A stretch of 64,000 bases of DNA, from positions 682,001 through 746,000 of the forward strand of contig NC_023063.1 of assembly GCF_000508225.1 (NCBI RefSeq). Direction: 5' to 3'. Source of the DNA: Ehrlichia muris AS145. GTDB lineage: Bacteria; Pseudomonadota; Alphaproteobacteria; Rickettsiales; Anaplasmataceae. Positions 28,078-39,057 of the stretch are shown in pieces (the stretch's first letter is position 1; every line of letters starts with the position of its first letter). Under the pieces are notes generated by a model, which saw nothing but the letters and a program-made list of their open reading frames with translations, had not been told where the DNA came from and searched no databases. Made by a program: the position numbers and the translations under genes.

Positions 28078-31000
28078 TCAACGATCAATACTTAGTTTCA
28101 AAATATGGTCTACCTTACCAAGAAATAACTCCCTTTTTTGATCACTACAATTCATTTTTTGTACCAAATTCAACTCTTCCATATCAGTAGAACAACAATT
28201 GTCAGATATACACTTTACATTAAATAACATTGAATTCGATACCATATTCTCACGTAATATAAAATACTGAATATTGTATATAACTTTCTTTTTGGAACAA
28301 CAGTTGATAACTTTCTGTATTCCCTTTATAAATAACCCTTCACACAAAATTTCTACAAATCCATTGATCAGTTTTGATACCCTTTTCTGGGCAAGATTTA
28401 CTTTATGAAAAGAAGATGAATATATAAAATAATTAATATCTTGACAGTGCAAACTACATTGAACTGCTTGTACATTATTACATAATAGTCCTATCTCAAA
28501 TTCAGAACACATAAACATTATATCTTTAAATAAAATACCCCTTTGATAAAACTCAACTAACAACAACCTTCCAAAGTCAGTGCAAGTAAAATACTCATAT
28601 AATCCATCTAACATTACCATATCTAGTGCATGATCTGTTATCTGTGTAATATAATCAGCAACACTGAGCAGAGTGATTGAATTTGTAAAACGAAGTAAAT
28701 AATATAATATAAAAGATATAGCAATACCCTTTGGATCTCGCAAATATTCAATAAATTTACAAACGGACTTTTTGAAACGAGCAATACAAGATATTATTCC
28801 CTTATCAATCTTAATATAATCAGCTAAATCTTTAGCCTGATCTGAAGGTTTTTTCAACAACAAATTATTAGAATTGAAAAAGTTATCAAAAAATATTTTC
28901 ATGCTTGTCGTCTGACCATGAAGCATTTTATTATCATCTAATGATTGTAAAATATAACATACATCCCTTATATATGGAGAGAAGTTACTATCAATATCAG
29001 TATCTATAAGCTCCTTAGAAATTAATTTACCAAATTGCAGCTGTTTTCTATAATTTTCTAACCTTAATACACAATCATAAAGCATTACCGTAATACTATG
29101 CTCTATTCTAGTATTTAAAAATACCGATTCTGATTTATCTTTGATGTTATAAACATCATGAACGTCCAACATATGTATTGCCCATTTCAACGATGCAATT
29201 TTTGCATCCAGCAATTCCACTTTTATAGGATTACCTATGGTATTTACTCTAGCAAATATATACTTTACATCTTCTCCATTATATATCTTAATACATGAAT
29301 CTTTCTGGAAATATCTAGTCTGTAAATTAACAGCAGTAATCTTGTCATGAAGTTGTGTTCTTTTTTGAAAATCATTTAAAATACTTAATCTAGCTGTACT
29401 ATTAAAGTAGCCGATTTTTTCTGTATAATTATTCAATAAATACGAAAATTCATATTTTAACTTGATATAATTGACATTATTTACCATATCTTGAGGCAAC
29501 TGAGAGGTATGACATTCAAACTCTTTTAATAAAAACTCAGGTTTTGGCTTTCCATTACATAAAATTTGATCAATGTATGATGACAATTCCTGTGTCATAC
29601 TACTAATACGTGATAATAGACCATCACTGACATTAGCTCTGCCATATATCTGATCTAATCCTTCAATCAGACCACTATTAATATCAAATTTCTGTTCATA
29701 AAATCCTTTTTGTTGTTGATAGGTTTCAGACTCTCTTTGTTCAAAAAACCAAATCTTGCTTAATAAAATAACACATGAATCTTTAAATCCATAAACTTTC
29801 AATGATTGATAAATATTGCTACATATCTTATAAACATACTCACCTACTAAATATATTAATTTCATAATAAATCTTATACATTCTGAGAACAAACCACATA
29901 AAAGAATAAAATCAAGTACTCTAACAACAATACCCGCAATATCTAAAATTAAAATTAACGCCTTATCTACCACAGTATCTAATCCTGCTACTACAAATAA
30001 TGTATCAAATATTCCCTGCATTCCATCAATAAGTTTACTAATAACAATACCAGGCAGAATATTAAAATGCGTCAGTATCCTACCAACAATTGCACTTACC
30101 AGCATAATAATGAAAATAATACCAAAAAATACATAAGCTATAAATTTATTAGATAGTAATGTTATTTTCAATTTCTCAAAAGTACCTGCTATATTATTGT
30201 CTTTACGGATTTTTTTCTTTAAAAATTTAGCTTCATAATAACTCTGAATAAATCTTTCTTTAGAATTACATAATTTGAGATCTTTTATAATTTTACTTGA
30301 AAATGACGTAATAGGAATTTTCTTATTCCGTGTATACAATTTTTCCTTAACATTATCCCCTACATAACCTGGTGTAGTACGATAACGGCTAGGATTAACA
30401 TAATAACGCCATAAAGAAGAAAATGGTATAAAATGTGATGCCTTATATAAAATTTGTAACACTCTTAAAAATTTACTAACTTTAATATCACAAATAAATT
30501 TTTCATCTGTATAATTACTTCTCACAATACACTGTAAAATACTGAGGAATCTATTATAATTTAGCTCCTTATCCCACAATTCATTAGGAACATTGAAATA
30601 ATTTATGTCTATGTCTAAATAATCCATTAGAGGATGTAATTTTAACTGGTGTACAAACCATTTATTGTTTTCTCCTTCTTTTATTATCCACTTCCCATTA
30701 ACATATTCTATTGAATTAAGTAACCTAGAAAAATCTATAGATGATATTAGTTGCCCATTCTTTAGTAATTGCGTACTTAATATTGGGTGATTACTTATTA
30801 TAAAATTAATTACTCTTTGAGTAAGGAAACTTTTGTTGACACTACCTATTTTTACATTATGGTTCATATATCTTACAATTTCTTTCAATAAAAGTACCCT
30901 GCTGTTTGCATATTCTGCTAACTCTAAGAGTTCTTTTTTTGTGAATTTCAATATTGCATTTCTGTTAACAATTTTCTTTTGTATGAAAAAATCATAAACA

Positions 31001-32235
31001 GCGAGCAATCGATTAATATCATCGTGTGTATCTTTACAAGTAACTTTAAAAAAAAATTCTAAATCTTCTAGCATTAAAACATCTTTGAATTTCTCCAAAA
31101 AATTAATTTCTGATTCTATAAGTGCAGTTAACCCTCTGAAATACTGTTGAGCATGTAAAATTCCATTATTACCATTCATCTTAATAAAAAAATCAAGATT
31201 TGCTGTAATATTCAATTTCACATTTTGTAAACTAGATATAGCATCTTCTATTGCTAAATTATCTTCTGGTAAATTATTTCCATATAATTCACAATATGCA
31301 TTATGTGCTTCCTCTAACCCTTTTCTAGATAAATTAATACAAGATAGTTTCTTGTCTTGAAAAAACTTATAAGCAATATAGCTAACCATATGATATAGCT
31401 GACGCTCTCTTAATAAACTTTCAATTTCTTTGATTATTCCCTGATCACTTGCTAAAACATTTAACATGCCTTGAAATACATAGAATGGTATGATTAAGAG
31501 ATTTCCAAGCTTTGACTGTGATAGACAATCAATAAAATTTTCTAAGCACTTTTTCTGATCCAATACTTTTAACAGCACACTATCATCAGATAGTTTAGTG
31601 CTTTCTAATTCCAGCATTTGCAATTTTTTATTAACTACTTTAAATAAAATGCTATCTCTATAATCTTTTGTACTAGACAAAAAAACACCATAGTGACCCT
31701 GATAATATATATATAATTTATTTTTTAATAATTCCGGATTTGGAAAACATAAAGGCATTAGATCTATTATACAATCTTCATTCATTCTCCCAGGACATCC
31801 TTCACTTTTAAATACACAATCTACTAATTGTAGAAAAAAATCACCTCTTCCACGCTGATCATGTTGATAAGGACTTTTTATAGTATTATAAATATCACAA
31901 CAGTGTGTTTCCCAAAGATCTGTTGCTTCAAATACTAAGTACATCATCAATCTAACATTATATTCATTACCATCAACTGCTGAACGAAATGGATTACGAA
32001 ATTTTGCCTTTAAAGAAATCAAATCTGATTTTCTTATTGTAAATTTACAATTTACTAGATCTTCCTCTATAATATCACGAGGTAAAAATTTTAAAATTTT
32101 CTCCTTTTCACTATCATTTTTATACATTACATAAATACATAAAAAGTGATCTTCCATCATTATGTTATCTTCTTGAATTAGAGAGCTAAGAAACTCAGTT
32201 AATGATTGACCTTTATATATATCATTTAATAACAT
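28078..32235 (-). CDS. Unrecognised large membrane protein, 1385 aa
   Basis: I do not recognise a family. The protein starts at an ATG (MLLNDIYKGQSLTEFL). Residues 1-680 are soluble and mostly helical in appearance, with many Leu, Lys and Asn. A cluster of hydrophobic segments lies at about 690-805 (FIAYVFFGIIFIIMLVSAIV and following), a second soluble domain covers about 810-1165, and another hydrophobic segment lies near 1172-1198 (AISFILYYLL). The C-terminus is Cys-rich (INCCSKKK, DNCCSTD). There is no N-terminal signal peptide. The ORF is uninterrupted over 4 kb, which argues for selection. It precedes the 445-aa gene. It may be a lineage-specific membrane or secreted protein, but nothing here proves that. 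Confidence 0.8.
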   Translation of the reverse strand: MLLNDIYKGQSLTEFLSSLIQEDNIMMEDHFLCIYVMYKNDSEKEKILKFLPRDIIEEDLVNCKFTIRKSDLISLKAKFRNPFRSAVDGNEYNVRLMMYLVFEATDLWETHCCDIYNTIKSPYQHDQRGRGDFFLQLVDCVFKSEGCPGRMNEDCIIDLMPLCFPNPELLKNKLYIYYQGHYGVFLSSTKDYRDSILFKVVNKKLQMLELESTKLSDDSVLLKVLDQKKCLENFIDCLSQSKLGNLLIIPFYVFQGMLNVLASDQGIIKEIESLLRERQLYHMVSYIAYKFFQDKKLSCINLSRKGLEEAHNAYCELYGNNLPEDNLAIEDAISSLQNVKLNITANLDFFIKMNGNNGILHAQQYFRGLTALIESEINFLEKFKDVLMLEDLEFFFKVTCKDTHDDINRLLAVYDFFIQKKIVNRNAILKFTKKELLELAEYANSRVLLLKEIVRYMNHNVKIGSVNKSFLTQRVINFIISNHPILSTQLLKNGQLISSIDFSRLLNSIEYVNGKWIIKEGENNKWFVHQLKLHPLMDYLDIDINYFNVPNELWDKELNYNRFLSILQCIVRSNYTDEKFICDIKVSKFLRVLQILYKASHFIPFSSLWRYYVNPSRYRTTPGYVGDNVKEKLYTRNKKIPITSFSSKIIKDLKLCNSKERFIQSYYEAKFLKKKIRKDNNIAGTFEKLKITLLSNKFIAYVFFGIIFIIMLVSAIVGRILTHFNILPGIVISKLIDGMQGIFDTLFVVAGLDTVVDKALILILDIAGIVVRVLDFILLCGLFSECIRFIMKLIYLVGEYVYKICSNIYQSLKVYGFKDSCVILLSKIWFFEQRESETYQQQKGFYEQKFDINSGLIEGLDQIYGRANVSDGLLSRISSMTQELSSYIDQILCNGKPKPEFLLKEFECHTSQLPQDMVNNVNYIKLKYEFSYLLNNYTEKIGYFNSTARLSILNDFQKRTQLHDKITAVNLQTRYFQKDSCIKIYNGEDVKYIFARVNTIGNPIKVELLDAKIASLKWAIHMLDVHDVYNIKDKSESVFLNTRIEHSITVMLYDCVLRLENYRKQLQFGKLISKELIDTDIDSNFSPYIRDVCYILQSLDDNKMLHGQTTSMKIFFDNFFNSNNLLLKKPSDQAKDLADYIKIDKGIISCIARFKKSVCKFIEYLRDPKGIAISFILYYLLRFTNSITLLSVADYITQITDHALDMVMLDGLYEYFTCTDFGRLLLVEFYQRGILFKDIMFMCSEFEIGLLCNNVQAVQCSLHCQDINYFIYSSSFHKVNLAQKRVSKLINGFVEILCEGLFIKGIQKVINCCSKKKVIYNIQYFILRENMVSNSMLFNVKCISDNCCSTDMEELNLVQKMNCSDQKRELFLGKVDHILKLSIDR

Positions 32236-32460
32236 ATATTACCTAAACACATTAGATATAACCACAGGATAATGCAGGATGTTATCTTGCAACATATTTC
32301 AAGTATTTCATTTAGACTAAAGATATAACAATCTATTCTTTGAAAGAAATGCATAGTCATATTTTATGCATAATAATAATTTATATATACAAATTTATTA
32401 AAACTTAGATCAATTTAAGATGTAATAGTACTCTACATAACAGAATAGATCTTATTAAAA

Positions 32461-34431
32461 TTACTCAAACTCTATAATAACATCACCAGCAGCTATGCTG
32501 CTTCCTTCTGAGAATAATACAGATTTAACAACTGATTTTACATCTGAGTATATCACATTCTCCATTTTCATAGCTTCAATAACTAACAAAGGTTGCCCTG
32601 GGTGAACTTCTTCTCCTTGTTTAACATAAATTTTAATAATCATACCAGAAATAGGAGAACACACATTATTACAATATAACTCTTCTGCACTAATTTGAGG
32701 CATTATAGGAAGTAGATTAGATACACAAGGTCTATATACTGCACATAAAGCACTCATAGCAGAATATCTAAGCTTATACTTATTAAATCTACTATCAACT
32801 TTTACATGAAATACTTCTCCATTATTAATTTGCACCTGTAATATTTTAAAATTTACATTCCATGTAGCTGAAATTAAATATTCACACTGATCATAAATTG
32901 CTAAAATTTTACCACTTTCATACTTAGCATTAATTGAATATTTTTGATTATCAATACAAACAATCAACTCTTTACTTTCATGTAATTCAGCTCCGTAGTT
33001 ACCATATTCATCTTGAAAAAATATACACAATGAAGTTAAAATAAAAAGCTTAATGCAAGCCCCCGTCAAAGAATCTCCTTGAAACCCATCAAAATAAAAT
33101 TGTTCAATAAATTTTGTATTAATATTTGCAGATATAAACGTAGGATGATGAAATACAGACAATAAAAAATCTATATTATTAGCAATACCACTGATATAGA
33201 ATTCATTTAAATATCGTTGCATAAAACTCACTGCTTCATCCCTATTTTGGCCATAAGTACAAACTTTAGCAATCATAGGGTCATAAAACATACTAACTTC
33301 TGCCCCTTCAAATACCCCACTATCAATGCGTAAATTATCATTAGGTACAGGAGCAGAATAATAAACAATTCTCCCACTAGAAGGTAAAAAATTCTTAGTA
33401 GGATCTTCCGCATAAACTCTAGCTTCTATTGCTGAACCAGTAAACTTCACATCTCGTTGAGTAAATCTTAATTTTTCACCACTAGCAATTCGAATCATTT
33501 CTTCTACAATATCAATACCAGTGACAAGCTCTGTAACAGGATGTTCAACCTGTAACCTAGTATTCATTTCTAAAAAATAAAATTGCTTATTTTGATCAAC
33601 TATAAATTCAATAGTACCAGCAGAATAATACTCAACTTTTCTTGCTAGATTGACACATTGCTGATACATTTTTTTCCTTGTTTTTTCATCAAGGAATGGA
33701 CTAGGTGTCTCCTCAATCACTTTTTGGTTATGTCGTTGTATAGAACACTCCCTTTCACCTAAACAAACAATATTCCCATGCTTATCAGCTATAATTTGTA
33801 TTTCAATATGCCTTGGTAACTCAATATACTTTTCTATAAAAATTCTACCATCCCTAAAATTTTTTGCTGCCTCATTTGTTGCAGAATTAAAAGCCTGTGC
33901 TATTTCCTCACTTGATTTCACAATTCTCATACCTTTACCACCACCCCCAGCAGTAGCTTTTATCATTACTGGAAACCCTATAGATTCAGCTATTTTTCTT
34001 GCTTCATCAACAGAGTCAACTATTCCCATATATCCAGGAATGATATTAACTTTTGCAGATTCAGCTATTTTTTTAGAAGTAATTTTATCAGCCATCATTC
34101 TTATCGAAGCAGCACTTGGCCCAATGAAAGCGATATTGTATTGCTCCAACTTTTCAGGAAAATCAGCATTCTCAGATAGAAATCCATATCCAGGATGCAC
34201 AGCATCTACACCTGCATTATGCGCGACTTCACAAATTTTCTCCATATTTAAATAACTCTGATTCACTGGAGCAGGGCCAATATTTATTGCTTCTTCAGCA
34301 GATAAAACATGTAAGGAATATATATCTGCATCTGAATACACAGCAACACAAGATATTCCCATTTTACGAGCAGTCCTCATAACCCTACATGCAATTTCAC
34401 CTCTGTTTGCTATTAATATTTTTTTTATCAT
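32461..34431 (-). CDS. pccA: Propionyl-CoA carboxylase alpha chain (biotin carboxylase + BCCP)
   Basis: This 656-residue protein combines a biotin carboxylase with a biotinyl carrier domain, as in acyl-CoA carboxylase alpha chains. The N-terminal domain starts KILIANRGEIACRVMRTARKMG. The ATP-grasp domain shows the Gly-rich loop KATAGGGGKGMRIV (residues 159-172), ERECSIQRHNQKVIEE and EMNTRLQVEHPVTE. The C-terminal biotin site is EAMKMEN at about residue 620, where Lys is biotinylated. The stretch between (about 450-560) fits the BT linker domain of propionyl-CoA carboxylases, which makes PccA more likely than acetyl-CoA carboxylase AccC. The beta chain gene is not in the window. It is divergent from the pseudouridine synthase gene. 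Confidence 0.93.
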   Translation of the reverse strand: MIKKILIANRGEIACRVMRTARKMGISCVAVYSDADIYSLHVLSAEEAINIGPAPVNQSYLNMEKICEVAHNAGVDAVHPGYGFLSENADFPEKLEQYNIAFIGPSAASIRMMADKITSKKIAESAKVNIIPGYMGIVDSVDEARKIAESIGFPVMIKATAGGGGKGMRIVKSSEEIAQAFNSATNEAAKNFRDGRIFIEKYIELPRHIEIQIIADKHGNIVCLGERECSIQRHNQKVIEETPSPFLDEKTRKKMYQQCVNLARKVEYYSAGTIEFIVDQNKQFYFLEMNTRLQVEHPVTELVTGIDIVEEMIRIASGEKLRFTQRDVKFTGSAIEARVYAEDPTKNFLPSSGRIVYYSAPVPNDNLRIDSGVFEGAEVSMFYDPMIAKVCTYGQNRDEAVSFMQRYLNEFYISGIANNIDFLLSVFHHPTFISANINTKFIEQFYFDGFQGDSLTGACIKLFILTSLCIFFQDEYGNYGAELHESKELIVCIDNQKYSINAKYESGKILAIYDQCEYLISATWNVNFKILQVQINNGEVFHVKVDSRFNKYKLRYSAMSALCAVYRPCVSNLLPIMPQISAEELYCNNVCSPISGMIIKIYVKQGEEVHPGQPLLVIEAMKMENVIYSDVKSVVKSVLFSEGSSIAAGDVIIEFE

Positions 34432-34592
34432 TATCCTAAATACTCTTAGTTAAAAGGCAATCCCTTTATTTATATATAAAGATAGTCTAAAATTCTACTT
34501 ATATACAACTATACTACAAGCAATATTTCACTGTTTTGACTATAATTAGTGATTACAGTATATTACCTAGGCACAAATTATAAACTATAAAC

Positions 34593-35561
34593 ATGCTAGA
34601 GAAAAAAATTTTTATTAAAAGCGGAGATGAAAATAACAGATTAGATAAATTCATAGCAAGCAAATTAAACATATCTCGTAATCAAGTACAACAATTAATA
34701 AAAGATAATAGAATCTGTCTGTTTGACAGCATAGTAAAAGATAATAATCATATAACAAAAGTAAACGACATTTATAGTATAAATATACCTATAAAAGAAG
34801 TCAGTGATACAATCACTCCCAACCACTCCATACCAATTTCAGTATTATATGAAGACCATGACATAATAATAATAAACAAAACCCCTGGAATAACTGTACA
34901 TCCAGGAGCAGGAACAAGCAATAATACATTAGTTAATGCACTAGTTGCACACTATGGCAACAGTTTAAGTCATGTAGGGAAAGCAACAAGACCAGGAATA
35001 ATTCATAGATTAGATAAGGACACTAGTGGACTAATGGTCATTGCAAAAAACGAAAAATCATATTATTTTTTATCTGATCTACTACTCAAAAAACAAATAA
35101 AAAAAGAATATTTAGCAGTAGTATGGGGATCTCCTAATCCTCAGAATAACACCATCAAAAACTATATTTGTATGAAACCTAATAACAGACAAATGATGTC
35201 TGTTACAGATCTACCACATAAAGGAAAATTAGCTATAACTGAATATCAAACTCAAAAAAGCTTCAGTAATATAGCAAGTTTAATAAAATGTAGAATATAT
35301 ACAGGAAGAACACATCAAATACGTGTACATATGAGCCATATAGGAAACTCTATAATAGGTGATCAAAAATACGGCAAAAACAATAGCAAAAGTATAAAAT
35401 ATGCCAAACAAAGCACTATTATTAACACATTAAAACGACAAGCCCTTCACGCATATAAATTAGGGTTTATCCATCCCACAAAAAATACATATATAGAATT
35501 TCATTCTGATATCCCCAATGACATACAAACACTAATCAACGAATTGGAACAATTGAGTTAA
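34593..35561 (+). CDS. rluD: 23S rRNA pseudouridine synthase, RluA family (RluD-like)
   Basis: The 322-residue protein has an N-terminal S4 RNA-binding domain (NRLDKFIASKLNISRNQVQQ, residues 16-35) and the RluA-type catalytic domain. The active-site motif HRLDKDTSGLMVIAKN (about residues 138-153) includes the catalytic Asp. TGRTHQIRVHM near residues 238-248 is also conserved. Length and domain layout fit RluD, which modifies helix 69 of 23S rRNA, but RluC has the same layout, so the exact target is inferred. It has its own promoter region facing pccA. Confidence 0.85.
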   Translation: MLEKKIFIKSGDENNRLDKFIASKLNISRNQVQQLIKDNRICLFDSIVKDNNHITKVNDIYSINIPIKEVSDTITPNHSIPISVLYEDHDIIIINKTPGITVHPGAGTSNNTLVNALVAHYGNSLSHVGKATRPGIIHRLDKDTSGLMVIAKNEKSYYFLSDLLLKKQIKKEYLAVVWGSPNPQNNTIKNYICMKPNNRQMMSVTDLPHKGKLAITEYQTQKSFSNIASLIKCRIYTGRTHQIRVHMSHIGNSIIGDQKYGKNNSKSIKYAKQSTIINTLKRQALHAYKLGFIHPTKNTYIEFHSDIPNDIQTLINELEQLS

Positions 35562-36232
35562 TCGATAATCATTTTATAGTTATATAATACGTAATAAAAC
35601 AACATATAAATTTTTACACATTTTTATAGATGTTCATACCACTATAAGTATCAAGCATAAAAATTCTTATATTTCGCTTCAGTAGCTACATAATAATTAA
35701 ATTGCAATAGGATTATAAGTTAATAAACTAAGAATATAAAAAAATATGTTTGATCAAATACTTATAATTTAGTTCAAAACTAGAGGTATTTTTATACGTA
35801 TTACATATAGTTCACAAATTTACACGTATTATAGGTATCAACTTTATAGTAACAATACTCAAAAAAATTAGATTCATTTGTAATATTATTCAGGTAAATC
35901 GTTTAACCATCTCAATTTTTCTCATGTCAGTACAAAAAATGTCTTTTATAAACACTAATTTAACACATTTCAATGCCATAGTTGTATTTAAGTATTACTA
36001 TTATTCTTATCTTCCTACTTACGCAACTATATTAACAGCTTATAGTCATACTAAATAATATATATTATCTCTTATATACTACATAAGATTTACTACATTA
36101 TTATTGTATTATCTCGTAGTACTATTTCTTACAAGCAACAACTTTTTAATTTTCAATAGAGTTATTATAAGTTTATGTTATAGATATCTATCAATATTAT
36201 ATAAATTTAATAGTAAAAATTTGGAGTATCTC
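35562..36232. other. Intergenic, no gene seen
   Basis: About 670 AT-rich bases upstream of lysA. The lysA frame runs open back to a TTG at 36104, but that stretch does not resemble the family. No RNA gene or promoter pair could be singled out with confidence in such AT-rich DNA. Confidence 0.45.
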
Positions 36233-37501
36233 ATGATTTTTCTTGCACATCCATTCTTCCATTATAAAAACAACGTACTTAACATAGAAAATGTCAATGT
36301 GTTAGATATTGCAAAAAACATTGGAACTCCCGTTTATTGCTATTCTCTAAACGCAATAAAAAACAACTATAAACAATTTCAAAAAAACCTACCTAACAAT
36401 TCTATCATATGCTATGCAGTTAAGTCGAACTCTAACTTATCTATTTTAAGTTTATTGGGATCACTTGGAGCAGGAGCAGATGTAGTTTCTGAGGGAGAAA
36501 TACGTCGTGCTATTGCAGCTGGAATTTCACCAAATAAAATAGTATTTTCTGGCGTAGGAAAAACTGAGCAAGAAATAAATTTCGCACTAGATAACAGAAT
36601 ATTACAATTTAATATAGAATCTATTGAAGAACTATCTCTTATTAATACAATTGCATGTCAGAAAAATATAATTGCACCGGTATCTATCAGAATTAATCCA
36701 AATATTAGTGCAGATACACACAATAAAATTACTACAGGATTAAAAGTTAATAAATTTGGAATACCAGAAGAACTAATTGATCAAATCCTAAACAAAGACC
36801 TTATTGGTATCAGAATTATAGGAATATCTGTACACATAGGTTCACAAATTTCCAATCTACATATATTCCAAAATACAATTGATAAAATCAAAAAAATCAT
36901 AAAAATATTCAAGCAACGTAATATTCAAATAATAAGGGTTGACCTTGGTGGTGGACTTGGAATACCATATAAAAGTTCTGATGTTTTTCCGACAATTCAA
37001 GAATATGGAAACTTACTAACACAGAATTTTGAAAATGAAAATTACCAAATCATATGTGAGCCTGGCAGAGCACTAGTAGGAGATACTGGTGTACTACTAA
37101 CCAAAGTACTATACCGTAAAAATAATCAGGAAAAAAATCACATTATACTAGATGCAGGAATGAATGATCTAATGCGTCCAGCACTATATGATGCTGAGCA
37201 CACAATAATACCAGCAGTTTCTTCAACATCAACACAATTGCAATCATACGACATAGTAGGTCCTATATGTGAATCTGATGATACTTTTGCATATAATTAC
37301 CATATAAACAACTTACAAAAGGGAGAAATAGTAGTAATATGCACAACCGGAGCTTATGGGTCTTCAATGTCAAGCAACTATAATTCCAGATTACTAGTAC
37401 CTGAAGTAATGGTTAACAATAGTAGCTATAACGTTATACGCCACCGTCAAACTTATGAAGATATGTTAAAAAACGAAGTTATACTAAAATTTAGTAAATA
37501 A
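36233..37501 (+). CDS. lysA: Diaminopimelate decarboxylase
   Basis: LysA removes CO2 from meso-diaminopimelate to give lysine. It is a PLP enzyme of the alanine-racemase fold. The PLP lysine is in ICYAVKSNSNL (about residue 60). Further sites are HIGSQI, GGGLGIPY, CEPGRALVGDTG and PICESDD with the active-site Cys from the partner subunit. The ATG at 36233 has TTGGAG upstream and gives 422 residues, the usual length; the upstream open frame is AT-rich leader. Its last ~50 codons are the source of the tandem array downstream. Confidence 0.96.
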   Translation: MIFLAHPFFHYKNNVLNIENVNVLDIAKNIGTPVYCYSLNAIKNNYKQFQKNLPNNSIICYAVKSNSNLSILSLLGSLGAGADVVSEGEIRRAIAAGISPNKIVFSGVGKTEQEINFALDNRILQFNIESIEELSLINTIACQKNIIAPVSIRINPNISADTHNKITTGLKVNKFGIPEELIDQILNKDLIGIRIIGISVHIGSQISNLHIFQNTIDKIKKIIKIFKQRNIQIIRVDLGGGLGIPYKSSDVFPTIQEYGNLLTQNFENENYQIICEPGRALVGDTGVLLTKVLYRKNNQEKNHIILDAGMNDLMRPALYDAEHTIIPAVSSTSTQLQSYDIVGPICESDDTFAYNYHINNLQKGEIVVICTTGAYGSSMSSNYNSRLLVPEVMVNNSSYNVIRHRQTYEDMLKNEVILKFSK

Positions 37502-38270
37502 TATGCTATAGCATTAAATATGTTTTTGCAGCAACATTATACTAGTTGTTAACATCAGCCACCATAATGTCAATAAAATATAAAAGCTCGAGCTTACGGA
37601 TTTTCAATGTAAAGCAACTATATTCTAGATTACTAGTAAGTAATGGTTAACAATAGCAGCTACGATTTATACATCATCATTAAACTTATGAAGATATGTT
37701 AAAAAACGAAGTTATACTAAAATTTAGTAAATAATATGCTATAGCATTAAATATGTTTTTGCAGCAACATTATACTAGTTGTTAACATCAGCCACATAAT
37801 GTCAATAAAATATAAAAGCTCGAGCTTACGGATTTTCAATGTAAAGCAACTATATTCTAGATTACTAGTAAGTAATGGTTAACAATAGCAGCTACGATTT
37901 ATACATCATCATTAAACTTATGAAGATATGTTAAAAAACGAAGTTATACTAAAATTTAGTAAATAATATGCTATAGCATTAAATATGTTTTTGCAGCAAC
38001 ATTATACTAGTTGTTAACATCAGCCACATAATGTCAATAAAATATAAAAGCTCGAGCTTACGGATTTTCAATGTAAAGCAACTATATTCTAGATTACTAG
38101 TAAGTAATGGTTAACAATAGTAGCTACGATTTATACATCATCATTAAACTATTTATACATCATCATTAAACTTATGAGAAGATATGTTAAAAGACAAAGT
38201 TACACTAGCATTTAAGAAATAATTACTATAGCACTAAATATGTTTTTGCAGATGGTATATTTTAGTTGTT
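37351..38270. repeat. Tandem array of ~232-bp units derived from the lysA 3' end
   Basis: The first unit is the lysA 3' end plus spacer (37351 to about 37589). Further units start (at GAGCTTACGG) at 37590, 37822 and 38054, giving a period of 232 bases. The last unit has a small internal repeat (ATTTATACATCATCATTAAA twice, near 38130-38170) and then diverges around 38190-38270. Units 2-4 are nearly identical to one another, yet share substitutions and small deletions relative to lysA (for example GAGCTTACGG against lysA GAGCTTATGG). The lysA-like codons in them are degenerate and lack a start, so they are non-coding remnants. Confidence 0.93.
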
Positions 38271-38464
38271 AACATCTCCATATAATATCCAGTGCAACAT
38301 TTATAATGTGAATTAGAACTCACTTATAACTACAATACGCTTTACCAAGAATACTGACATTAGCATAATATTGTACAAACATACTGTAGAAAACAACATT
38401 AAGTCATTGTCCTTTTTATAACATCTTATATACAAGAAAAAAAGAATTAGATTAGATTAAAAAA

Positions 38465-38767
38465 CTATAAAGTAACTTTTACACCTCTTGCTACAGCATT
38501 TTTCACAAGCTTTTTAATCTTTTGAGCTTTATCAGTCAATTTTCTAGATGATGTATTAAGCAAATACATATCAAAACCACCTTTATAATTTACTGTTCTT
38601 AGAGTACGACTAGATATTTTTAACTTAAACTTCCTATTTAAAATATCACTTACTAAAGTAACATTATGTAAGTTGACTAAATAAGCCCTTTTAGTTTTAC
38701 GATTAGAGTGCGATACCCTGTTTCCAAAAGACTTTCCTTGACCTGTAATATCACAAACCCTACTCAT
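38465..38767 (-). CDS. rpmB: 50S ribosomal protein L28
   Basis: This 100-residue basic protein opens MSRVCDITGQGKSFGNRVSHS, followed by NRKTKRAYLVNLH, matching L28. It continues with the conserved SRTLRTVNYKGGFD block. It is a component of the large ribosomal subunit. Alphaproteobacterial L28 proteins are about this length. It is transcribed alone, between the lysA repeat array and priA. Confidence 0.96.
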   Translation of the reverse strand: MSRVCDITGQGKSFGNRVSHSNRKTKRAYLVNLHNVTLVSDILNRKFKLKISSRTLRTVNYKGGFDMYLLNTSSRKLTDKAQKIKKLVKNAVARGVKVTL

Positions 38768-39057
38768 TTTACAAACCTAAAACACTAACTAATAGGCATT
38801 TATTATAACAATACAGTAACATTAGTCAAACACAAATTCTTCAGATTATTGAGGTTTAAAACAGCTAACTACTATGAAAATGCAACTAATTTGACCAAAC
38901 CATAATATCACTTAATATTATAAAGCAATTTTTAATGCTCATTAACAAATAACTAATTGTAATCAAATAGACATACCCAATCAAAAACACAAAATTAATT
39001 ACAACACAACAAGCATCATATATAATTATTAAGTCTATATACTATCTTAGTAGTAAT

